Assembly (NCBI RefSeq): GCF_029893355.1
Contig: NZ_JARZAI010000014.1
Location: forward strand, 124,001 to 188,000
Reading direction: 5' to 3'
DNA from: Kitasatospora sp. MAA4
GTDB lineage: Bacteria > Actinomycetota > Actinomycetes > Streptomycetales > Streptomycetaceae
Length of the DNA: 64,000 nucleotides
Shown here: piece after piece, positions 8,384-16,595 of the stretch
Position numbering within the stretch: the stretch's first letter is position 1
How the letters are laid out: the number at the start of each line of letters is the position of its first letter
The notes under the pieces: model-generated
Seen by the model: the letters and a program-made list of their open reading frames with translations, nothing else
The model's database searches: none
What the model was told of the DNA's origin: nothing
Position numbers and translations under genes: made by a program

Positions 8384-9024
8384 TGGATCTCTCCGGCGGG
8401 CGCTACCCCGACTACGAGCAGGAATGGCTACTGGACGGCCAGCCCAATCCCCCCTACCGCCGCAGCATTTCGCGCGGCGACATCAACACCACCGCCGCGA
8501 CGGGAGCGGCCACCACCGTCCCCTACGTCGTCGCGGTGCCTGCCCAGGTCGGCGACGTCATCGGCTACGTCACCTTCGGGATCGGCACTCTGTCCTCCGC
8601 ACCCGGTGCCGGCTCCTTCGTCGTCGTCTACTCCGGTGTCCCGACGGCGAGTTCGCCCGCCACGGTGCTCGGCGTCTCGGCCGCAACCACGTTCACCGGT
8701 GGCGCCAACAAGATCGCCCTCACCTCGCCGGTGGTGGTCGCGGGCACGGTCGGCACCCCGCAGAACGCGGCAGCATCCGGCCTGCCCAACGCCCCGCTGG
8801 TACTCGGCGTCGCGATCGTCGAGGCGTGGGGCACCGCCGCGAGCACCTTCGACGCCATGGCCGGCGGATCGTCCGCTTTCAAGGGCCTCCTGGCCGCACA
8901 GGTCCCGCTGGTGACCAAGCTCCCGGCGCTCGGCGCCCCACCTGCGCTCGGCGCCAGTTCGGGGACGACGATCACCGCTCCGGCGACCGGCCTGGTCCCT
9001 TACGTGGTCCTGAGCCGCTCGTGA
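8383..9024 (+). CDS. probable head protein, beta-rich, unknown family
   Basis: This 213-residue protein starts at ATG 8383, overlapping the capsid stop as TGATG. It begins with a short polar region (MDLSGGRYPDYEQEW). After that it is rich in Gly, Ala, Ser, Thr and Val with alternating hydrophobic residues (GTLSSAPGAGSFVVVYSGV), which suggests beta structure. Position directly after the capsid gene and translational coupling suggest a capsid decoration or head-associated protein. I recognise no specific family. Confidence 0.6.
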   Translation: MDLSGGRYPDYEQEWLLDGQPNPPYRRSISRGDINTTAATGAATTVPYVVAVPAQVGDVIGYVTFGIGTLSSAPGAGSFVVVYSGVPTASSPATVLGVSAATTFTGGANKIALTSPVVVAGTVGTPQNAAASGLPNAPLVLGVAIVEAWGTAASTFDAMAGGSSAFKGLLAAQVPLVTKLPALGAPPALGASSGTTITAPATGLVPYVVLSRS

Positions 9025-9251
9025 CCGGGCCGGTACCGCCCGCAGCGCCCCGCACCGACCCCGTGGCCCGCCTGCGGCGCGAAGTGTGGCACGCCACCAA
9101 CGCCGGCGAACACGCCCTGGCCGCGCGCCTGCAACACCAGCTCGACACCCTCAGCTCCCCTCCGCAGCCCGAGACCACCGCCGCGGCCCCGCCCCGGCGG
9201 GAAACCACCTCCCGCACCCGAGTAAGGAATCCCCGTGTCCCTCGCCAGTGA
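9021..9251 (+). CDS. small hypothetical phage protein
   Basis: This encodes 76 residues from GTG 9021, which overlaps the previous stop in a GTGA arrangement. A short amphipathic helix (VARLRREVWHATNAGEHALAAR) is followed by a Pro/Thr/Arg-rich tail. The 3' end overlaps the next gene by 17 bases. Overlaps on both sides support translation as part of the head operon. Function is unknown. Confidence 0.5.
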   Translation: MTGPVPPAAPRTDPVARLRREVWHATNAGEHALAARLQHQLDTLSSPPQPETTAAAPPRRETTSRTRVRNPRVPRQ

Positions 9252-9558
9252 GCTTCACTCCCTCCTCGCCCGCTTCCGCAGCCGTACCGCCGAGCAGGTC
9301 AACTCCGGCCAGCTGCTGACCGTCGACCGGCACCTCGACCGGCTCGCCGCCGTCGCCGAGGCCGACGCGCAGAGTGCCGACGCCGCCGGCCACGCCGTCC
9401 TGGCCGAGCTGTACACCGCGCTGCACGCCGCCACCAGCGGCGCGGCCCCCACCGCCACGCCGACCGCTCCGGCCCCGACGGCGCCCGCTGCGGCACCGGC
9501 CGCGGCGGCCGAGCCGGTCGCCCCGGCCGCCAAGTCCGCTGCCGGTACGGCGGCCTGA
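9235..9558 (+). CDS. small phage protein with helical head and Ala/Pro-rich tail
   Basis: This encodes 107 residues from GTG 9235 with AAGGAA upstream. Residues 1-68 are helical (ELHSLLARFRSRTAEQVNSG) and residues 70-107 are an Ala/Pro/Thr low-complexity tail. It lies among head-completion genes. The sequence does not match a family I can name. The tail is typical of linkers in phage virion proteins, but a structural role is only inferred. Confidence 0.5.
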   Translation: MSLASELHSLLARFRSRTAEQVNSGQLLTVDRHLDRLAAVAEADAQSADAAGHAVLAELYTALHAATSGAAPTATPTAPAPTAPAAAPAAAAEPVAPAAKSAAGTAA

Positions 9559-9559
9559 C

Positions 9560-10024
9560 GTGCCGGGCTGGAGCGTCACCACGACGACGGCAACCCTGGT
9601 CGCCTCAACCGCGGTGTCCGCGATCGAGCTGCGCACCGGTGCACTCCCCATCAAGATCGTGAAGTGGTGGGCCGACTTCAACTCGGCCACCAGCACGGAC
9701 AAGCCGGTGCTGGTGCAGGCCGGTCGGTTCAGTGCTGCGGTCACCACCAACACGGCCGCGACGCCCGCCGCGATGTCCTACCTCGGGGCGGAGACCGGCG
9801 CGCAGACCGCCGCCGGGGTCAACGCCACCACCGAGGGGGCGGGCACGGCGGCCGCGCAGACCGAGGCCCACAACGTCGCTCCGCAGGGCGGCCTGTACGC
9901 CGCCTGGGAGACGGACGACACCGCACTGTGGGTGCCGCCCAACAGCTTCTGGCGGCTGCGCATCACCCCCGGATCGGCGATCACCGCGACCACGGCGAAC
10001 TGCGGCGTCGTCTGGGTCGAGTAG
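9560..10024 (+). CDS. probable phage structural protein, beta-rich
   Basis: This 154-residue protein starts at GTG 9560, two bases after the previous stop. Its alternating Thr/Ala/Val-rich sequence (WSVTTTTATLVASTAVSAIEL) with the aromatic segments VKWWADFNSATSTDKP and WVPPNSFWRLRI suggests a beta-sandwich. It lies between the capsid block and the connector, where decoration or neck proteins are usual. No family is recognised. In-order, tightly packed placement is the main support. Confidence 0.55.
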   Translation: MPGWSVTTTTATLVASTAVSAIELRTGALPIKIVKWWADFNSATSTDKPVLVQAGRFSAAVTTNTAATPAAMSYLGAETGAQTAAGVNATTEGAGTAAAQTEAHNVAPQGGLYAAWETDDTALWVPPNSFWRLRITPGSAITATTANCGVVWVE

Positions 10025-10036
10025 AAGGGGGCGGCG

Positions 10037-10900
10037 GTGCCGTACGACCTGGGCGGTGTGGCCGCCCTCAGCTGGAGCGTCATCGACACCACCGGCGCAC
10101 CGGCCGCCCCCGGCGCGATCACGGTGACGGTCACCCTGCCGGACGGCTCCACCGCCACACCTACGCCGATGGCCACGGTGTTCGGCTCCTACCAGGCGTT
10201 CTTCCAGACCACGCAGGCCGGGCGGCACACAGTGCGTTGGCTGGCCACCGGCACGCCGGGGCCCGGCGTCGGGGTCGGCGCGATGGTCGACTCCTTCGAC
10301 GTCGAACCCGGCCTGGCGGGCACCATCCTGTCGCTGGCCGACGCCAAGGACACCGTCAACATCGCCCAGAGCGACACGACGTTCGACGCGCGGATCCGTG
10401 GCTACAACGCCGCCACCACCGCCATTGTCGAGAAGCTCGCCGGCGCCGTCGTCGTCCGGCAGGTGACCGAACGCCATCTCGAATCCGGGGCGTCCGAGAT
10501 CCTCATGCTGCGCCGCGCCCCGGTCTTCCAACCCGTCGGCCAGCCCTACCCGGTCATCTCGATCACGCCGGTGCTGACGTACGGGCTGGTCTACGACCTG
10601 TCTCTGATCACCGTCGACCCGGTGCGCGGAACCCTGCGCCACGTCGCGGGCCTGCCGTTCTGGAACGGCCCCTACGACGTCACGTACACCTGCGGACGCC
10701 CCATCGTTCCCGACAACGTGCTGACCGCCTGCCGGGTCATCCTGCGCCACCTGTGGTCCCTGGAGCGCGGCGGCAACGGCGCCAACTCCCAGGGCTACGC
10801 CGCCGACGACACGGTGATGCTCTACGGCTACGCCATCCCCAACCGGGCGATCGAGCTGCTGGACGGCCCCGGCACCCGCGACCCGGGCGGCATCGCCTGA
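10037..10900 (+). CDS. phage head-tail connector with N-terminal Ig-like domain
   Basis: This 287-residue protein starts at GTG 10037 behind AGAAGGGGG. The N-terminal 90 residues look like an Ig-like beta domain (APGAITVTVTLPDGSTATPT). The C-terminal part matches the gp6-like connector pattern: LADAKDTVNI, DARIRGYNAATTAIVEKLAG, ending with CRVILRHLWSLERGG. Such proteins form a ring beneath the portal. An Ig-like domain fused to a connector may display on the particle surface or aid assembly, which is inference. Confidence 0.75.
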   Translation: MPYDLGGVAALSWSVIDTTGAPAAPGAITVTVTLPDGSTATPTPMATVFGSYQAFFQTTQAGRHTVRWLATGTPGPGVGVGAMVDSFDVEPGLAGTILSLADAKDTVNIAQSDTTFDARIRGYNAATTAIVEKLAGAVVVRQVTERHLESGASEILMLRRAPVFQPVGQPYPVISITPVLTYGLVYDLSLITVDPVRGTLRHVAGLPFWNGPYDVTYTCGRPIVPDNVLTACRVILRHLWSLERGGNGANSQGYAADDTVMLYGYAIPNRAIELLDGPGTRDPGGIA

Positions 10901-10925
10901 CCAACACCGCTGGGGGTGAAAGTCG

Positions 10926-11408
10926 TTGAGCACCTCCAGTATCGGCGCCGCCGTGGACTACCTCCTCACGGCCTGCACCACCGCCCTCGGCACGACGGCG
11001 CACGTCTTCGACGGCCCGCCCGTCGGCGACACCCAGCTGTCGTTGGACGACCGGATCTGGATCGGCTTCTCGCCGGTCAGCCCGGATCTGCCGGCCGCCA
11101 CCGGCGACCAGCAGTTCGCCGCCCTCGGCGCCCGCTCCCGCGATGAGACCTTCGCGGTCGTCTGCGCCGTCGAGCACTTCGGCGGGACCACCGCCATGCG
11201 CCAGCTGCGCGACGGCGCGTTCGCCCTGCTCGCCACCGTGGAGACGCTGCTGCGCGGCACCGGCGGCAACCCCGGTGACTGCACGCTGGGCGGCGCCGTC
11301 CTGTTCGCCCAACTGTCCGGCGGCATCGAGGTCCACCAGGCGCAGACCCCCGCCGGCGCATCCGTGTTGATCCAGTTCCACGTGCAGTGCCGCGCCCGCC
11401 TCACCTGA
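10926..11408 (+). CDS. probable tail completion / tail terminator protein
   Basis: This 160-residue protein starts at TTG 10926 behind GGGGGTG. The fold pattern is alpha/beta: a first helix (SSIGAAVDYLLTACTTAL), an exposed IWIGFSP strand, RDETFAVVCAVEHFGG, and a final VLIQFHVQCRARL strand. This layout is typical of small neck proteins that close the tail tube. Placement after the connector and before the tail tube fits. The specific family is not certain. Confidence 0.6.
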   Translation: MSTSSIGAAVDYLLTACTTALGTTAHVFDGPPVGDTQLSLDDRIWIGFSPVSPDLPAATGDQQFAALGARSRDETFAVVCAVEHFGGTTAMRQLRDGAFALLATVETLLRGTGGNPGDCTLGGAVLFAQLSGGIEVHQAQTPAGASVLIQFHVQCRARLT

Positions 11409-11431
11409 CCCCGACCGAGTAGGAGGCCCCG

Positions 11432-11662
11432 ATGGCCCGATTCCGCAACGACCACGGCGAGGACCGGGTGGTGCCGACCCTCGGCTACGTCCTGGTCCCC
11501 GCCGGCGACAGCGTCACCGTGCCCGACGACCAGGCCGAGCACTGGAGCGCCGGCGGCTGGACCCGCCTTGACGACACCCCGCCGCCCCAGCGGCCCGCGC
11601 CCCAGCCGACGGCCGTGCCCGCCCCGGCGGCGGCCCCCGCCGAGAGTGAGGTCCGGCCGTGA
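11432..11662 (+). CDS. small phage protein before the tail tube gene
   Basis: This encodes 76 residues from ATG 11432 with AGGAGG upstream. The first 50 residues (MARFRNDHGEDRVVPTLGYV, then VTVPDDQAEHWSAGGW) form a compact, possibly beta, domain, and the rest is a Pro/Ala-rich tail. Its stop overlaps the tail-tube start as GTGA. Similar small proteins with a conserved VPDDQAEHW-like patch occur in actinophages at this point. Function is unknown. Confidence 0.6.
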   Translation: MARFRNDHGEDRVVPTLGYVLVPAGDSVTVPDDQAEHWSAGGWTRLDDTPPPQRPAPQPTAVPAPAAAPAESEVRP

Positions 11663-12783
11663 CCCTGACCACCGTCGGCGCCGGCATCGGCGCCTGCGCA
11701 GCTCTCGTCCCCGAGACCGCCTACGGCGCCGTCGTCGCCTCCCCGGCCTGGACCTGGTTCGAGCCGAACACCGTCGTCCCCAAGAAGACCAAAACCACCA
11801 AGCAGTCGTCCGGACTGGCGGCCGGGCGGATGGTGGACCTCGCTCAGCGCCGCGTCGTCGTCGAGCGCTCCGCGACGGTGGAGATGCCGTTGGACTGGTG
11901 CCAGGCATCGCACATGACCACCCTGCTCAACCAGATCTCCAGCACCTACGCGTCCGGCGCGGCAGGCTCGCAAGCCGCCCTCGGCGGCATCTGGGCCGCC
12001 GGCGCCCGCCTGACCCCGGCCGCCCCGGTCTACGGCTACACCCACACCTTCCGCAACTCCATCGCCGGACGCTCGGTGGCGATGCAGGTCGGCATCCCGA
12101 CCACCGACGGCGTCCTGCGCCAGTACGATGCGCTCGGCTGCAAGTCGACCAAGATGGCCTGGTCCTGCAAGGCGGGGGAGCTGCTGACGTGCGCGACGTC
12201 GTGGGATGCGCGCTACCTCGCAGACCCGGCGATCGACACCGCGTACCCGACCGCTGCCACTGGCGGCGCCACCCAGGCCCCCTACACCCAGGCGACGCCG
12301 AGCTACGCCGTCGCGATCCCGTGGGACTTCGCCAACGCGCAGATCCAGATCGGGACTTCGGTCGCGGCGGCATCAGCCTCCACACCGGTCGACGGGGTGA
12401 CCGCCTTTGATGTGACCGTCGAGCGCAAGATGAAGACGGGCCGCCAGTACTACGGCAACGGCGGTTTGAAGGACGAGCCGATCACGTCCGACGTGGTCGC
12501 GATCACCGGCACGCTCGCGTCCGACTTCCTGAACAAGACGTACTTCGCCGACGCGTTCTACTCCGACACCCCGCTGAGCATCATCGTCACCTTCTCGGCC
12601 GGCGCCATGTCCGCGACCGCGCCGGCGCTCCAGTTCGTCCTGAACAACGTCTTCCTCAACGACGGCTCCCCAGCCGCGAGCGGCAAGGACGTCGTCACCA
12701 CCAGCTTCCCGTTCGTGGCGCTGTACGACCTCGTCAACGAGCCGCTCACCGTGATCATGCAGACCACGGACGCGGCCGTCTGA
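11659..12783 (+). CDS. phage major tail tube protein
   Basis: This 374-residue protein starts at GTG 11659. It is beta-rich throughout, with strands such as VVVERSATVEMPLDW, VAMQVGIPTTDGVLRQYDAL, FDVTVERKMKTGRQYYG and PLSIIVTFSAG, the pattern of siphovirus tube proteins that stack as hexamers around the tape measure. Position before the HK97 gp10-like gene and the chaperone/tape-measure pair supports this. It is longer than minimal tube proteins, so an extra surface domain is likely. Confidence 0.8.
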   Translation: MTLTTVGAGIGACAALVPETAYGAVVASPAWTWFEPNTVVPKKTKTTKQSSGLAAGRMVDLAQRRVVVERSATVEMPLDWCQASHMTTLLNQISSTYASGAAGSQAALGGIWAAGARLTPAAPVYGYTHTFRNSIAGRSVAMQVGIPTTDGVLRQYDALGCKSTKMAWSCKAGELLTCATSWDARYLADPAIDTAYPTAATGGATQAPYTQATPSYAVAIPWDFANAQIQIGTSVAAASASTPVDGVTAFDVTVERKMKTGRQYYGNGGLKDEPITSDVVAITGTLASDFLNKTYFADAFYSDTPLSIIVTFSAGAMSATAPALQFVLNNVFLNDGSPAASGKDVVTTSFPFVALYDLVNEPLTVIMQTTDAAV

Positions 12784-13346
12784 TGGCCGCGTCCGCGCAG
12801 ATCGAAGGGGCCGAGCAACTGCGGGCGCTGGGCCTGCGGCTGGCGGATGCCGATCAGTCGGTGCGCGCCGCACTCGCCAAGGGGCTGCGCGCGGCCGCCA
12901 AACCCGTCGTCGCCGAGATCCGTGCCGAGGTCAAGGGCCAGGGCGGATCTGTGCGCGGCGCCGGCGCGCGAGCCCGCGCCGCCCACCGCCTCTCCCGCTC
13001 CAAGAGCACCCGCGCCAGCGCGGCGGCCAGCGCCGAGAAGCGCTCGGGACTGCGCGCGACGATCGCCGCCGCCACCGGTGCCACGGTGAGCACCGGAGCG
13101 GACCGCACCAACCTGGCCTTCCGCATGCGGTCATCCCAACTGCCGCCAGAGCAACGCACGTTGGGCAAGCGGTGGAACAAGGCGCAGGGCTGGCGGCACC
13201 CCGTCTTCGGCCGCGACGTGTGGGTGCAGCAGCTGGGCCGCCCCTACTTCGACACGGTCATCAAGGCCAACACCGCGGTACTGGAGGCGGGCGTGCGGGC
13301 GGCGATGGTCGTCCCGCAGCGCATCCTCGACGCCGCCGAACTCTGA
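12783..13346 (+). CDS. HK97 gp10-like tail completion protein
   Basis: This 187-residue protein starts at ATG 12783, one base into the previous stop. It has an N-terminal helix (ALRLADADQSVRAALAKGL type), a basic linker, and the C-terminal pattern GWRHPVFGRDVWVQQLGRPYFD followed by helices. This W-HPVFG-W-PYF arrangement is seen in HK97 gp10-family neck proteins, which bridge head and tail. Its place after the tube gene is slightly later than in HK97 itself but is common in actinophages. Confidence 0.75.
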   Translation: MAASAQIEGAEQLRALGLRLADADQSVRAALAKGLRAAAKPVVAEIRAEVKGQGGSVRGAGARARAAHRLSRSKSTRASAAASAEKRSGLRATIAAATGATVSTGADRTNLAFRMRSSQLPPEQRTLGKRWNKAQGWRHPVFGRDVWVQQLGRPYFDTVIKANTAVLEAGVRAAMVVPQRILDAAEL

Positions 13347-13365
13347 ACTCCGAAGGGACACAAAC

Positions 13366-13830
13366 ATGATCACGTTCACCGTCAACGGGCAGGGCGACAC
13401 CCTCACCACGGACGACCAGTCGCTGACCTTCCCTGAGGGGCTGGAGGTCGAGAAGCAGGTCGGGATCGGGGCCAGCAAGTACCTCCAGGGCCTGGCCGAG
13501 GGCACCACGTACTCGACGGCGGCTCTGTTCTGGATCGGCGCGGTGCGGGCGGCCGCCGCCCGCGACGGCGTGAGCTTCCGCGACGCCGCCCAGGCGCTGC
13601 CGTTCGCCCCGTTCGCCGACCGGCTCGACCTGATGGCGACGATGAAGAGCGCGCGGACGGTGGTCGCGCCGGACCCTACGCCGCCGGCGCCGGATGGCTC
13701 GCCGGAGACCACGTCCCCCGCCACGTCCGAGCAGCCGCAGCCCCCGACTCCCTCGCCCGACGTCGCGCCGCCCACCTCGGAGTCTTCGCCGAACTCCTCG
13801 GAATCCGCCCCTGGGAGTGGGACCTCCTGA
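13366..13830 (+). CDS. tail assembly chaperone, short form (gpG-like)
   Basis: This 154-residue protein starts at ATG 13366 behind GAAGGGA. Residues 1-100 form the folded part (LTFPEGLEVEKQVGIGASKYL, AALFWIGAVRAAAARDGVSF), and residues 105-154 are a Pro/Ser/Thr-rich linker. It precedes the tape measure gene, as lambda gpG does, and would coat the tape measure during tail assembly. A frameshift extension lies in the -1 frame at its 3' end and is listed separately. Confidence 0.8.
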   Translation: MITFTVNGQGDTLTTDDQSLTFPEGLEVEKQVGIGASKYLQGLAEGTTYSTAALFWIGAVRAAAARDGVSFRDAAQALPFAPFADRLDLMATMKSARTVVAPDPTPPAPDGSPETTSPATSEQPQPPTPSPDVAPPTSESSPNSSESAPGSGTS

Positions 13831-13889
13831 CCGTCCAGGAGGCCGACGCCTTGATCGCCTACGTCGCCACTCGCAACAGCGGGGGCTGA
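13366..13889 (+). CDS. tail assembly chaperone, -1 frameshift long form (gpGT-like)
   Basis: In the -1 frame the DNA after the Pro-rich linker encodes HLGVFAELLGIRPWEWDLLT, then VQEADALIAYVATRNSGG and TGA at 13887-13889. The ELLG-PWEWDLLTVQE pattern is the typical T-domain of tail chaperones made by ribosomal frameshifting. The -1 frame is open from 13437, so the slip could lie anywhere up to about 13790. No canonical X XXY YYZ heptamer is visible; the best candidates are C5 runs at 13715-13719 and 13741-13745. The long form would recruit tube subunits to the tape measure. Confidence 0.75.
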
Positions 13890-13912
13890 CCAGCACGTAG
13901 GGGGTGGGCGCC

Positions 13913-16594
13913 ATGAGCACAACGGACCTGGTGTTCCGGCTCCTGGCGCTCAACGAAGCCTCCGCCGTGTTCAAGGAAGTCCAGGCCAGCGCGGCCGAGA
14001 CCGCCACGGCCGTCAGCGCGTCCAACGCCGAGATGTCCGCCTCCGCCGAGAAGGCCGCCGCCGAACAGTCGGCGGCCGCCGAGGAAGGCGCGTCAAAGGG
14101 CCTGGCCGGAGCATCCCCGGCGCTGCTCGGCGTCGCCGCGGCGGCCGCCGTCGTCGGCGCGAAGTGCGTCGAGATGGCCGGGCACTTCGAGTCAAGCGTC
14201 GCCACCTTGCAGACCGGCGCGGGCGAGTCCGCGGCGAACATGAAGATGGTGTCCAGCGGGATCCTGGACATGGCGCCGCAGGTCGCCACGACGACCGACC
14301 AGCTCGTCAGCGGAATGTACATGGTCGAGTCGGCGGGCTACCACGGCGCCGACGGTCTGACCGTCCTGCACGCGGCCGCCGAGGGTGCGAAGGTCGGCGC
14401 GGCCGACTTGGGCACGGTCGGCAACGCCCTGACCGATGTCCTCAACGACTACCACCTGCCTGCCTCGCAGGCGGTCGCGGTCACCGACCAGCTCGTCACC
14501 ACCGTCTCCTCCGGCAAGACGACGATGGAGGAGCTGGGCAGCTCGCTGTCCAACGTCGTCCCGCTCGCGTCCAGCGCGCACATCGAGTTCAGCCAGGTCG
14601 CCGGGGCGCTGGCGACGATGACCGGCCACGGCATGTCCGCCCAGCAGGCCAGCCAGGACCTCGGCAACACCATCCGGTCCTTGCAGGCGCCGAACGCCGT
14701 CGCGGCCGCAGAGATGCGCCAGATGGGCCTGGACTCGACCCAGGTCAGCCAGCAGCTCGGCACCAAGGGCCTGACGGGCACGCTCTCCGAACTCACCTCC
14801 GCGATAACCGCGCACATGGGCCCGGCCGGCACCGTGATCCAGTCGGCGTTCAACAACTCCACCGCCGCCGCGGCGAACGCCAAGACCATGATGGCGTCGA
14901 TGCCGCCCGAGCTGCAGAAGATGGCCCAGGGCCTCCTTGACGGCAGCGAGAGTTCCAAGCAGTGGACGGCCGGCATCAAGGCCCTGGACCCGGTCCAGAA
15001 GGGCCTGATGACGCAGTTCGAGGGCGTCGCCAAGCAGACCCACGAGTTCAACTCGATGCTGACCAGCGGCGGGCCCGCCGCGCAGACCTACAACGCCGCG
15101 CTGGAGAAGATGACCGGCGGTGCCACCGGCCTGACGACCAGCCTCATGCTGACCGGCGAGAACGCCGGCACCTTCGAGGCCAACGTCAAGGCGATCGGCG
15201 CCGCCGGGCAGAACGCCGGCAAGGACGTCACCGGCTGGTCCGAGGTCACCAACACCCTGTCGTTCAAGCTCGACCAGGCCAAGGCCGTCGTCGAGACGCT
15301 CGGCATCCGGATCGGCATGATCCTCATGCCAGTCGTCAAGGACGCCGTGGGCGGCTTCACCGACCTGGCCCAAGGGGCGCTGGCAGCAGGCTCCTGGCTG
15401 GAGCGGCACAAGCAGGTCGCGGAGTCGCTCGGCATCGGCATCGCCGCCGTCCTGCTGCCGTCCCTGTGGGGAGTGGTGGCCGCGCTCGGCGCCGCCGCCG
15501 TCGAAGCCGCCATCGCCGCCGCCCCGTTCATCGCGGCCGCCGCCGTCGTCGCCCTGCTGGCCTACGGGTTCATGCAGCTGGTCGGCCACTGGAAGGACGT
15601 CGAGCATGTCTTCGCCGAGGGGTTCGCCTGGATCGGCGACCACTGGAAGATGCTGGTGTCGATCTTCCTGCCCGGGATCGGCCTGTTGACCGCCGGTATC
15701 GCCTTCCTGGTCGACCACTGGAAGCAGGTCCAGCACGACCTCGGCGCCGTCTGGACCTTCATCGAGCACGCATTCGAAGACGAGTTCGTGGATCCCGCGA
15801 AGGACGCGCTCCACGACGTCGTCGGGTTCTTCGACGTGCAGTTCGAGGCGTGGCGCTACCTGTTCACCCAGGAGATCCCGGGCTGGTGGCGCTCGGGCGT
15901 TGGGTTCTTCGAGCATGACTTCGTGGACCCGGTGAAGGGCGCGGTCCACGACGTGTCCGGCTTCTTCGACACCGAGTTCGACGCGTGGCGCTACCTGTTC
16001 ACCCAGGAGATCCCGGGCTGGTGGCGGTCGGGCGTCGCGTTCTTCGAGCACGATTTCGTGGACCCGGTCATGAACTCCGTCCACCTGGTGGAGAACGGCT
16101 TCTCCTCCGTGTTCGGCGCCCTGTCCGGTGACGTCGAGCGCGGCTTCGGCGCCGTGGTCGGCGCGGTGCGCCCGCCGGTCAACTCAGTGATCGGCCTGGT
16201 CGACCGCGCGATCGACGGCCTGGACTCCGTCCACGTGTCCATCCCGTCCTGGGTGCCCGAGTTCGGCGGCAAGAGCTTCGGCGTCAACATCCCCAAGATC
16301 CCCATGCTCGCCGCCGGCGGCATGGTGATGCCGCAGCCCGGCGGCACGACCGTCACCGTGGCCGAGGCCGGGCAGCCCGAGATCGTCACGCCGCTGCCCG
16401 CCATGCAGCAGGCCATGGCCGCAGCCCTGGCCACCGCCGGAACCACCGCGCAGGCCGGGGCCGGGTCGAGCCCGGACCGGCCCCTCTACCTGCAACTGGA
16501 GCTGAAACTGAACGGCCAGACGATCGACAAGCAACTCGTCCAGTTCCTCAAGTCGGGCGGACGCCTGCAATCCGTCGCCATGGCGACGGCCTGA
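13913..16594 (+). CDS. phage tail tape measure protein
   Basis: This 893-residue protein starts at ATG 13913, six bases after AGGGGGTG. Residues 1-70 are a helical, Ala/Glu-rich coil. The core domain follows (GHFESSVATLQTGAGESAANM, then QASQDLGNTIRSL), as in phage tail tape measures that wrap around a minor tail fold. Hydrophobic segments near residues 510-560 and 575-610 could be channel-forming helices used in DNA injection. Residues about 625-725 carry a 45-residue tandem repeat. The length predicts a tail of roughly 130 nm at 1.5 angstrom per residue, an approximate rule. Confidence 0.93.
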   Translation: MSTTDLVFRLLALNEASAVFKEVQASAAETATAVSASNAEMSASAEKAAAEQSAAAEEGASKGLAGASPALLGVAAAAAVVGAKCVEMAGHFESSVATLQTGAGESAANMKMVSSGILDMAPQVATTTDQLVSGMYMVESAGYHGADGLTVLHAAAEGAKVGAADLGTVGNALTDVLNDYHLPASQAVAVTDQLVTTVSSGKTTMEELGSSLSNVVPLASSAHIEFSQVAGALATMTGHGMSAQQASQDLGNTIRSLQAPNAVAAAEMRQMGLDSTQVSQQLGTKGLTGTLSELTSAITAHMGPAGTVIQSAFNNSTAAAANAKTMMASMPPELQKMAQGLLDGSESSKQWTAGIKALDPVQKGLMTQFEGVAKQTHEFNSMLTSGGPAAQTYNAALEKMTGGATGLTTSLMLTGENAGTFEANVKAIGAAGQNAGKDVTGWSEVTNTLSFKLDQAKAVVETLGIRIGMILMPVVKDAVGGFTDLAQGALAAGSWLERHKQVAESLGIGIAAVLLPSLWGVVAALGAAAVEAAIAAAPFIAAAAVVALLAYGFMQLVGHWKDVEHVFAEGFAWIGDHWKMLVSIFLPGIGLLTAGIAFLVDHWKQVQHDLGAVWTFIEHAFEDEFVDPAKDALHDVVGFFDVQFEAWRYLFTQEIPGWWRSGVGFFEHDFVDPVKGAVHDVSGFFDTEFDAWRYLFTQEIPGWWRSGVAFFEHDFVDPVMNSVHLVENGFSSVFGALSGDVERGFGAVVGAVRPPVNSVIGLVDRAIDGLDSVHVSIPSWVPEFGGKSFGVNIPKIPMLAAGGMVMPQPGGTTVTVAEAGQPEIVTPLPAMQQAMAAALATAGTTAQAGAGSSPDRPLYLQLELKLNGQTIDKQLVQFLKSGGRLQSVAMATA
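15776..16090 (+). repeat. 135-bp in-frame tandem repeat in the tape measure gene
   Basis: TTCGTGGA recurs at 15785, 15920 and 16055, and TTCTTCGAC at 15827 and 15962, giving an exact 135-base period. Two full copies and part of a third encode units containing EAWRYLFTQEIPGWWRSG and FFEHDFVDPV. Some stretches are identical at the DNA level, so the duplication is fairly recent. It would lengthen the tail in 45-residue steps. Confidence 0.9.
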
Positions 16595-16595
16595 C

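Noticed and set aside
13904..13912. GTG 13904 as the tape measure start.
   Set aside because: It overlaps the Shine-Dalgarno sequence AGGGGGTG; ATG 13913 has proper spacing.
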